The notes below the pieces were generated by a model. It was not told where the DNA came from. It saw nothing but the letters and a program-made list of their open reading frames with translations, and ran no database searches. A stretch of 12,313 nt of DNA, taken from NCBI GenBank assembly GCA_964472465.1, contig CAYYLW010000076.1, positions 1-12,313 of the forward strand, given 5' to 3'. The stretch comes from JAAYCI01 sp964472465. Lineage in GTDB: Bacteria > Bacillota > Clostridia > Oscillospirales > Ruminococcaceae. Both the position numbers and the translations under genes were made by a program. Shown piece after piece: positions 1-5,280 of the stretch. The first letter of the stretch is position 1. Each line of letters opens with the position of its first letter.

Positions 1-9
1 TGAAAGGAC

Positions 10-15
10 AGGTGA
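10..15 (+). promoter_or_regulatory. Ribosome binding site of ygeY
   Basis: AGGTGA lies 5 nt before the ATG at 21. It favours that ATG over the in-frame GTG at 12, which sits inside the Shine-Dalgarno sequence itself. A second purine run, AAAGGA at 3-8, would be too close to serve the GTG. Only 20 bases upstream of the ATG are visible, so no promoter can be assessed. Confidence 0.6.
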
Positions 16-20
16 ATGGT

Positions 21-1334
21 ATGGATTTCGCAAAGGTGAAGGCCGCCGCCGAAGGGTATAAGGCAGATATGACAAAATTGCTTCGTGACATGGTTCGTTT
101 CCCAGGCGAGAGCGCCGACGAAAAGAAAAAGGTTGACCGTGTGGCGGAGGAAATGCGTAAACTGGGCTTCGACAAAGTGGAGATTGACCCGCAGGGCAAC
201 TTGCTGGGTTACATGGGCAGCGGCAAAACCTTGATTGCCTTCGACGGCCACATCGACACTGTGGGCGTTGGCAACCGCGATAACTGGACTTTCGACCCTT
301 ATGAGGGCTATGAGAACGACGAAGAAATTGGTGGACGTGGCACCTCGGATCAAGAGGGCGGCATCGTTAGCGCCGTCTACGGTGCCAAAATCATGAAGGA
401 TTTGGGGCTGCTGAACGACAAATACCAGGTTCTCGTGGCCGCCACCGTTCAGGAAGAAGACTGCGACGGCTTGTGCTGGCAGTATATCATCAACGAGGAT
501 AAAGTTCGCCCCGAGTTTGTGGTGCTGAACGAGCCCACCGACGGCGGCATTTACCGTGGCCACCGTGGCCGCATGGAAATTCGTGTGGACGTGAAGGGCA
601 TCAGTTGCCATGGCAGCGCCCCCGAACGTGGTGATAATGCCATCTACAAGATGGCCGAAATCCTGCTGGACATCCGCGCACTGAATGAGAATGACGCCGC
701 CGACGGCACCGAGATTAAAGGTCTTGTGAAGATGCTGGAGGAGAAATACAACCCCGCATGGAAAGACGCCCGTTTCTTGGGCCGGGGCACCGTAACCACC
801 AGCGAAATTTTCTTCACCTCCCCCAGCCGCTGCGCCGTGGCCGATAGCTGCGCCGTATCGCTGGACCGCCGCATGACCGCGGGCGAAACCTGGGAGAGCT
901 GCCTGGACGAAATTCGCGCCCTGCCTGCTGTAAAAAAATACGGAGACGATGTAAAAGTTTCGATGTACCAATATGAACGCCCCTCCTACACCGGCTGTGT
1001 ATACCCCATTGAATGCTACTTCCCCACCTGGGTTATCCCGGAGGATCACCCCATCACCAAGGCCATGGAAGCCAGTTACAAGGGCCTGTATGGCGACAAA
1101 CGCACCGGCCCGGCCGAAGAGCTGGCCATGCGCCAATCCCGCCCGCTTACCGACAAATGGACCTTCTCCACCAACGGCGTTACCATCATGGGCCGCAACG
1201 GTATCCCCTGCATCGGCTTCGGCCCGGGCGCCGAAGCACAGGCCCACGCCCCCAACGAGAAAACCTGGAAGGAAGACCTGGTTCGTTGCGCGGCCGTCTT
1301 TGCCGCCCTTCCCACCATGTATGTAGGCGAATAA
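21..1334 (+). CDS. ygeY: YgeY family M20-type metallohydrolase
   Basis: YgeY-family cytoplasmic hydrolase of the M20 (acetylornithine deacetylase/ArgE-like) fold, expected to cut an amide, carbamoyl or acyl bond on a small metabolite. With the ATG at 21 the protein has 437 residues. The di-metal ligand set is visible: His77 in GHIDTVG with Asp79, bridging Asp110 in RGTSDQEGG, catalytic Glu145/Glu146 in VQEEDCDG, Glu171 in NEPTDG and the late His409 in AHAPNEK. The family-typical blocks CHGSAPERGDNA and SEIFFTSPSRCAVADSCAVS are intact. As recalled, E. coli YgeY is about 400 residues. The extra length sits in the dimerisation/lid part (about residues 214-250) and near residues 358-375. The family is catalogued as selenium-metabolism-linked, and no Sec codon is present. 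It is the first visible gene of the cluster, with ygeW 69 nt downstream. The family assignment is firm. The true substrate is unproven; a ureido or diaminopropionate derivative from purine breakdown is an inference. Confidence 0.93.
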   Translation: MDFAKVKAAAEGYKADMTKLLRDMVRFPGESADEKKKVDRVAEEMRKLGFDKVEIDPQGNLLGYMGSGKTLIAFDGHIDTVGVGNRDNWTFDPYEGYENDEEIGGRGTSDQEGGIVSAVYGAKIMKDLGLLNDKYQVLVAATVQEEDCDGLCWQYIINEDKVRPEFVVLNEPTDGGIYRGHRGRMEIRVDVKGISCHGSAPERGDNAIYKMAEILLDIRALNENDAADGTEIKGLVKMLEEKYNPAWKDARFLGRGTVTTSEIFFTSPSRCAVADSCAVSLDRRMTAGETWESCLDEIRALPAVKKYGDDVKVSMYQYERPSYTGCVYPIECYFPTWVIPEDHPITKAMEASYKGLYGDKRTGPAEELAMRQSRPLTDKWTFSTNGVTIMGRNGIPCIGFGPGAEAQAHAPNEKTWKEDLVRCAAVFAALPTMYVGE

Positions 1335-1403
1335 ATATTTTAACTGGCAATATATAAACAGCTACTATATTTATAGGTGATGAATTATTAGGAGGTATTT
1401 TAA

Positions 1404-2600
1404 ATGAGTAATTTTGCCGAACTGATGCAGAAACTAGAAAAACTGAATACCAGCGCGATGTACCAAAACGATTTTCTGCTGACCTGGGAAAAAACCGATG
1501 ACGAAATTGCCGCCACTTTCGCGGTGGCCGACGCCCTGCGCGATTTGCGCGAGCGGAACATCTCCAGCCGTATTTTCGATTCCGGCCTTGGGGTATCCCT
1601 CTTCCGCGATAACTCCACCCGTACCCGTTTTTCCTTTGCTTCTGCCTGCAACCTGCTGGGCCTGGAAGTGCAAGATTTGGACGAGGGGAAAAGCCAGATT
1701 GCCCACGGGGAAACCGTGCGCGAAACGGCCAACATGGTCTCTTTCATGGCCGATGTCATCGGCATACGCGACGACATGTACATTGGCAAGGGCAACACCT
1801 ACATGCGGGAGGTCTCGGCCTCTGTGCAAGAGGGCCACAAAGAGGGCACCTTGGAACAACGCCCCACCCTGGTAAACCTGCAATGTGACATCGACCATCC
1901 CACCCAGGCCATGGCCGATATGGACCATATCATCCATGAGTTCGGCGGCGTGGAAAACCTGAAAGGCAAAAAGATTGCCATGACCTGGGCCTACTCTCCC
2001 AGCTATGGCAAGCCCCTTTCCGTACCACAGGGCATCATTGGCCTGATGAGCCGGTTTGGCATGGATGTGGTGCTGGCCCACCCCGAAGGCTACGAAGTGA
2101 TGCCCGAGGTGGAAGAGGTGGCCAAGAAGCATGCAGCCAGTACCGGCGGTAGTTTCAAACGCACCAACAACATGAAAGAGGCTTTTGAAGGCGCCGACAT
2201 CGTGTACCCCAAAAGCTGGGCCCCCTTTAAAGCCATGGAAAAACGCACAAACCTGTACGGCGAGGGCGATTTTGACGGCATCAAGACCTTGGAAAAAGAA
2301 CTTCTGGCCCAGAATGGTGCGTTTAAAGACTGGGAGTGCACTGAGGATTTGATGAAGGTGACAAATGGCGGCAAGGCCCTGTACATGCACTGCCTGCCCG
2401 CCGATATCACCGGCGTTTCCTGCAAAGAGGGTGAGGTTGCGGCCAGCGTGTTCGACCGCTACCGCAAGCCCCTATACCGTGAGGCCGGCTTTAAGCCCTA
2501 CATCATTGCCGCCATGATTTTCCTTGCCAAAATGAAGGACCCGTCTGGCGCACTGAAGGCCCTGGAAGCACAAGACATCAAACGCATTTTTAATTTCTAA
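1404..2600 (+). CDS. ygeW: Knotted carbamoyltransferase YgeW
   Basis: Member of the aspartate/ornithine carbamoyltransferase superfamily, 398 residues, almost the length of E. coli YgeW. The carbamoyl-phosphate loop is STRTR at residues 71-75, preceded by FRDN. It is followed by the YgeW signature DEGKSQIAHGETVRETANM from about residue 92. The HCLP carbamoyl-phosphate motif is at 329-332, continuing ADITGVSCKEGEV. The central block GKKIAMTWAYSPSYGKPLSVP is typical of this knotted subgroup and unlike ordinary OTCases or ATCases. The start is fixed by AGGAGGT at 1390-1396, 7 nt before the ATG. The 69-bp AT-rich gap before it (1335-1403) shows no convincing promoter or terminator, so it is probably co-transcribed with ygeY. 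The next gene is carbamate kinase, so it probably works in the catabolic direction, phosphorolysing a carbamoylated metabolite to carbamoyl phosphate. The natural substrate is unknown to me. Confidence 0.95.
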   Translation: MSNFAELMQKLEKLNTSAMYQNDFLLTWEKTDDEIAATFAVADALRDLRERNISSRIFDSGLGVSLFRDNSTRTRFSFASACNLLGLEVQDLDEGKSQIAHGETVRETANMVSFMADVIGIRDDMYIGKGNTYMREVSASVQEGHKEGTLEQRPTLVNLQCDIDHPTQAMADMDHIIHEFGGVENLKGKKIAMTWAYSPSYGKPLSVPQGIIGLMSRFGMDVVLAHPEGYEVMPEVEEVAKKHAASTGGSFKRTNNMKEAFEGADIVYPKSWAPFKAMEKRTNLYGEGDFDGIKTLEKELLAQNGAFKDWECTEDLMKVTNGGKALYMHCLPADITGVSCKEGEVAASVFDRYRKPLYREAGFKPYIIAAMIFLAKMKDPSGALKALEAQDIKRIFNF

Positions 2601-2609
2601 TTTTATTAC

Positions 2610-2643
2610 ACCTGCTGTTTTCTTATCTTAGAGAACAGCAGGT
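2610..2643 (+). terminator. Intercistronic hairpin after ygeW
   Basis: A stem of 14 pairs with one G.U wobble (arms 2610-2623 and 2630-2643, outer core ACCTGCTGTT/AACAGCAGGT) closes a 6-nt loop, TATCTT. It begins 10 nt after the ygeW stop. No U-tract follows (TAACTGATTTATT), so it is not a canonical intrinsic terminator. It could be a partial terminator, an mRNA-processing site or a 3'-end stabiliser that sets the relative output of ygeW and the kinase gene. Confidence 0.5.
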
Positions 2644-2674
2644 AACTGATTTATTGGAACGCAACTAAACCAAT

Positions 2675-2680
2675 GAGGAG
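2675..2680 (+). promoter_or_regulatory. Ribosome binding site of carbamate kinase
   Basis: GAGGAG lies 10 nt before the ATG at 2691. It overlaps the alternative in-frame ATG at 2673, which has no Shine-Dalgarno sequence of its own. The ATG at 2691 is therefore preferred and gives an N-terminus MSKSRIVLALGGNA, as usual for the family. Confidence 0.7.
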
Positions 2681-2690
2681 AAACAGAATA

Positions 2691-3635
2691 ATGAGCAAAA
2701 GCAGAATTGTATTGGCGCTGGGCGGTAACGCACTGGGAGACACCTTGGACGAGCAAATGCGTGCTGTCCAGCTAACCTCGAAGGCCATTGTTGGCCTAAT
2801 TGAAGCTGGCAACGAAGTGGTGATTGCCCATGGCAACGGCCCCCAGGTGGGCATGATTAACCTGGCCATGGAAAGCGCCGGCAAAACCGAGGCAAAAACG
2901 CCCTACATCCCCATGTCGGTGTGTGTGGCCATGAGCCAGGGCTATATTGGTTACGACCTGCAAAACGCCCTGCGGGAAGAACTGCTGAACCGTGGGCTAA
3001 ACATCCCCGTGGCCTCCATCATCACCCAGACGCTGGTGGATGCGAACGACCCCGCTTTCAACGACCCCACCAAGCCCATTGGCAGCTTCTACACCGAAGA
3101 AGAAGCCCAGGAGATGATGAAGACCCGTGGCTATAAGATGAAAGAGGACGCCGGCCGTGGCTGGCGCCGGGTGGTGGCCAGCCCCCGCCCCATCGACATT
3201 GTGGAAAAAGAAACCGTAAAAGCTTTGCTGGACGCCGGGCAGGTGGTCATCGCTGTGGGCGGTGGCGGCATTCCCGTACGCAACACCAAAGACAACCGTT
3301 TGGATGGTGCCAGCGCCGTGGTGGATAAAGATTTTGCCTCTGCAAAACTGGCCGAAATCATCGACGCTGACTACCTCATCATCCTCACCGCGGTGGAGAA
3401 GGTGGCCGTCAACTTCCGCAAACCAGACGAAAAATGGCTGGACACCCTCAGCTTGGACGAAGCCCAAAAATATATCGAAGAAGGGCAGTTTGCCCCTGGT
3501 TCCATGCTGCCCAAGGTAGAGGCCGCCATGAGTTTTGCCGCCTCTAAGCCAGGCCGTAAATCCCTCATCACCCTGCTGGAAAAAGCAGAAGAGGGCATCG
3601 CGGGCAAAACCGGCACCACCATCAGCCAATCCTAA
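2691..3635 (+). CDS. arcC: Carbamate kinase (ArcC/YqeA type)
   Basis: Carbamate kinase of the amino-acid-kinase fold, 314 residues, the usual family length. It catalyses the reversible reaction carbamoyl phosphate + ADP = carbamate + ATP in the cytoplasm; catabolically, carbamate then falls to CO2 and ammonia. Visible motifs are ALGGNALG near residues 9-16, HGNGPQVG at 47-54, IAVGGGGIPV, the nucleotide-site block DKDFASAKLAEIIDADYLI followed by LTAVEKV, and GSMLPKVEAA near the C-terminus, ending with TGTTI. It sits 90 nt behind ygeW. It is a natural sink for carbamoyl phosphate made by that transferase, giving substrate-level ATP. No arcA or arginine catabolic gene is visible, so the context favours a purine/ureide role over arginine fermentation. 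In the E. coli cluster the equivalent gene is yqeA; arcC is used here as the generic symbol. Confidence 0.95.
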   Translation: MSKSRIVLALGGNALGDTLDEQMRAVQLTSKAIVGLIEAGNEVVIAHGNGPQVGMINLAMESAGKTEAKTPYIPMSVCVAMSQGYIGYDLQNALREELLNRGLNIPVASIITQTLVDANDPAFNDPTKPIGSFYTEEEAQEMMKTRGYKMKEDAGRGWRRVVASPRPIDIVEKETVKALLDAGQVVIAVGGGGIPVRNTKDNRLDGASAVVDKDFASAKLAEIIDADYLIILTAVEKVAVNFRKPDEKWLDTLSLDEAQKYIEEGQFAPGSMLPKVEAAMSFAASKPGRKSLITLLEKAEEGIAGKTGTTISQS

Positions 3636-3639
3636 ACTG

Positions 3640-3670
3640 CCAGGTCTGCCGCCAAAAGCGGCAGACCTGG
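3640..3670 (+). terminator. Strong hairpin after carbamate kinase
   Basis: A perfect 13-bp GC-rich stem (arms CCAGGTCTGCCGC at 3640-3652 and its complement at 3658-3670) closes a 5-nt loop, CAAAA. It starts 4 nt after the kinase stop codon. The following bases are ACCTATCC, and the first T run (six T) comes only about 20 nt later. Its stability and place suggest a transcript end or a strong attenuator for the ygeY-ygeW-kinase part, but the U-tract is not adjacent, so an RNA stabiliser remains possible. It directly abuts the next helix at 3671. Confidence 0.6.
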
Positions 3671-3782
3671 ACCTATCCAATCATTTGTTCATTTTTTACA
3701 TATTTATGTATTTTATTTTGTATCCGGACAGGTGAATATAGGCCTATATTTCTGTCCAGATAGAACATCTGATTGGATAGGT
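3671..3782 (+). promoter_or_regulatory. Structured leader upstream of ssnA
   Basis: A 112-nt AT-rich segment is closed by a perfect 13-bp inverted repeat, ACCTATCCAATCA at 3671-3683 with its complement at 3770-3782. Inside lie a weak 5-bp hairpin (TACAT 3697-3701 with ATGTA 3706-3710) and a long near-palindrome at 3721-3762. Folded as RNA this would be a three-way junction ending 72 nt before the ssnA ATG. It could be a cis-regulatory RNA, a repressor-binding region or a small inverted-repeat element. I do not recognise it: the conserved UAUA and UCUAC core of purine riboswitches is absent, and I see no target-site duplication at its ends. Possible promoter boxes in the T-rich part (TTTACA at 3695, TTGTTC at 3685) lack a good -10 partner. 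Confidence 0.5.
3721..3762. repeat. 42-bp near-perfect palindrome
   Basis: Outer arms TATCCGGACAG (3721-3731) and CTGTCCAGATA (3752-3762) match at 10 of 11 positions. The inner part, AATATAGGCCTATATT (3735-3750), is a perfect 16-bp palindrome. Only GTG (3732-3734) versus a single T (3751) breaks the symmetry. It could act as a dimeric-regulator operator in DNA or as a long hairpin in RNA. The one outer mismatch is C.A in a + strand transcript and G.U in a - strand transcript. Confidence 0.75.
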
Positions 3783-3840
3783 TGTAACACAAATTTCTTT
3801 CTCTGCTGCCCGCATGTTTGCTTTTTCCGCATAATGGTAA

Positions 3841-3846
3841 AGGGGG
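3841..3846 (+). promoter_or_regulatory. Ribosome binding site of ssnA
   Basis: AGGGGG lies 8 nt before the ATG at 3855 and decides the start. A frame open back to a GTG at 3732 would add 41 residues without family resemblance and would read through the palindrome. The bases GGAAAA at 3845-3850 can pair with TTTTCC at 3823-3828, which would partly mask the site; this is a weak, speculative fold. Confidence 0.7.
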
Positions 3847-3854
3847 AAAATAGT

Positions 3855-5192
3855 ATGGTTTTAATTGGCAATGGACGGATGATTACCTGGGAGGACACAG
3901 CACCCTATTATGAGGACGGCTGTGTTGCTGTGGAGGGTGGCCGCATTGTGGCCGTGGGCCCCACCGCGAAACTGCGCGCCGACTATCCACAGGCAGAATT
4001 TTACGATGCTGCCGGGCGCCTCATTATGCCGGGCATCATCAATGCCCACACCCACATCTATTCCTCTTTTGCGCGGGGGCTTAGCCTGCCCCAGGCAGAA
4101 CCCAACAAGGATTTTCTGGAAATTTTGGAGAACATGTGGTGGCGCATTGATAAGGTGCTGGATTTGGAGGACTGCCGCTACAGCGCCTATGCCACGGGCC
4201 TTGAGAGCATCCGCTGCGGGGTGACCACCCTGTTTGATCACCACGCCAGCCAGCACCATGTAAAGGGCAGTCTCTTTGCCATCCATGATTCTTTGAAGGA
4301 CATTGGGCTGCGCGCTTCACTGTGCTATGAAGTGAGTGACCGCGACGGTGCGAACATCACCCGGCAGGCCATTGAAGAGAATGTTGAATTTATAGATTTT
4401 GCGCAAGATCAGCCTGGGGATATGATTAAGGGTATGTTTGGCCTGCACGCTTCTTTCACCTTGAGCGAGGAGACTTTGGCCCTGTGCACCGGGGCCATGG
4501 GCAGCCGCAACGCCGGGTACCATGTGCACGTGGCCGAGGGCATAGCCGACTTAGAGGATAGCCAGAAAAAATATGGGAAACGCGTGGTAGAGCGGCTGCG
4601 CGACGCGGGTATTCTGGGGGAAAAGACCCTGGCCATCCACAATGTGCATATTAATGAAGCCGAGATGGATATCCTGCGCGAAAGCGGCAGCATAGCTGTG
4701 CATAACCCCGAGAGCAACATGGGCAATGCGGTGGGCTGCACACCTGCCATGGAGATCCTGGCGCACGGCGTACCGCTGGGCCTGGGTACCGACGCCTACA
4801 CCCAGGACATGTTTGAATCTCTCAAGGTGGCCAACCTCATCCACCGGCATGTGAAGCAAAACCCCAGCATTGGCTTCATGGAAAGCATGGGCATGCTCTT
4901 CAAAACCAACGCGCAAATCTGCCGCCGTTTCTTTGCCCCCCACCTGGGCGTACTGGCCCCGGGTGCAGCTGCCGATATCATCGTGCTGGATTACACCCCG
5001 CACACCCCGCTGGAAGCTGGTACCATCGCGGGCCATGTGATGTTTGGGCTTTCTGGCCGCTGTGTGGACACCAGCATGATCAATGGCCAGTTTGTGATGA
5101 AGGAACGAGTGATTCAGACCGTGGATGAGGAGGCTGTACTGGCAAAATCCCGCGCACAGGCCGCCAGCTTCTGGAAACGGGTCACAGGCTGA
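3855..5192 (+). CDS. ssnA: SsnA-type amidohydrolase
   Basis: Metal-dependent amidohydrolase of the cytosine/guanine deaminase and chlorohydrolase group, SsnA family, 445 residues (E. coli SsnA, as recalled, is about 440). It should be cytoplasmic and hydrolyse a ring C-N bond or deaminate a heterocycle. Visible metal ligands are His65 and His67 in NAHTHIY, the pair His223/His225 in YHVHVAEG, His262 in AIHNVH and Asp313 in GLGTDAYTQDMFE. The motif VHNPESNMGNAVG (His283 onward) lies between. The fragment FDHHASQHHVKGSL matches the family signature. The N-terminal beta strands and the C-terminal block AADIIVLDYTPHTPL complete the composite metal-dependent hydrolase fold. It follows the structured leader, so it may open a second transcription unit with ygfK, 88 nt downstream. 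E. coli ssnA is known for a stationary-phase phenotype, and the family is catalogued as selenium-metabolism-linked. The substrate is unproven; a purine-derived ring is inferred from context. Confidence 0.93.
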   Translation: MVLIGNGRMITWEDTAPYYEDGCVAVEGGRIVAVGPTAKLRADYPQAEFYDAAGRLIMPGIINAHTHIYSSFARGLSLPQAEPNKDFLEILENMWWRIDKVLDLEDCRYSAYATGLESIRCGVTTLFDHHASQHHVKGSLFAIHDSLKDIGLRASLCYEVSDRDGANITRQAIEENVEFIDFAQDQPGDMIKGMFGLHASFTLSEETLALCTGAMGSRNAGYHVHVAEGIADLEDSQKKYGKRVVERLRDAGILGEKTLAIHNVHINEAEMDILRESGSIAVHNPESNMGNAVGCTPAMEILAHGVPLGLGTDAYTQDMFESLKVANLIHRHVKQNPSIGFMESMGMLFKTNAQICRRFFAPHLGVLAPGAAADIIVLDYTPHTPLEAGTIAGHVMFGLSGRCVDTSMINGQFVMKERVIQTVDEEAVLAKSRAQAASFWKRVTG

Positions 5193-5280
5193 GAATGTAC
5201 GGTAGCAGAAGCTGTAAAAAAGAATGTTTTCACAGGATATAAACTGTAAAACCCAAATAAATTGTCAGGAGGGGTACTAA

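Noticed and set aside
1434..2390. 318-codon open frame on the - strand inside ygeW
   Set aside because: It is a mirror frame of a well-conserved + strand gene; its His- and Gly-rich composition reflects reverse-complemented codons.
3706..3735. Nine-codon leader-peptide-like ORF (ATG at 3706) before ssnA
   Set aside because: No ribosome binding site precedes it and there is no telling residue run. A six-codon ORF at 3814-3834 fails for the same reason.
3671..3782. Miniature inverted-repeat mobile element
   Set aside because: The 13-bp ends are perfect, but no target-site duplication flanks them and no second copy is in the window. Kept only as an alternative reading of the structured leader.
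3671..3782. Classical purine (guanine/adenine) riboswitch
   Set aside because: The conserved junction bases UAUA, UCUAC and the paired loop motifs are not present, and the closing helix and arm lengths differ.
3732..3854. 41-residue N-terminal extension of SsnA from a GTG at 3732
   Set aside because: The extension has no family resemblance, reads through the palindrome, and the GTG has no proper ribosome binding site. AGGGGG before the ATG at 3855 and the MVLIGNGRMI start fit the family.
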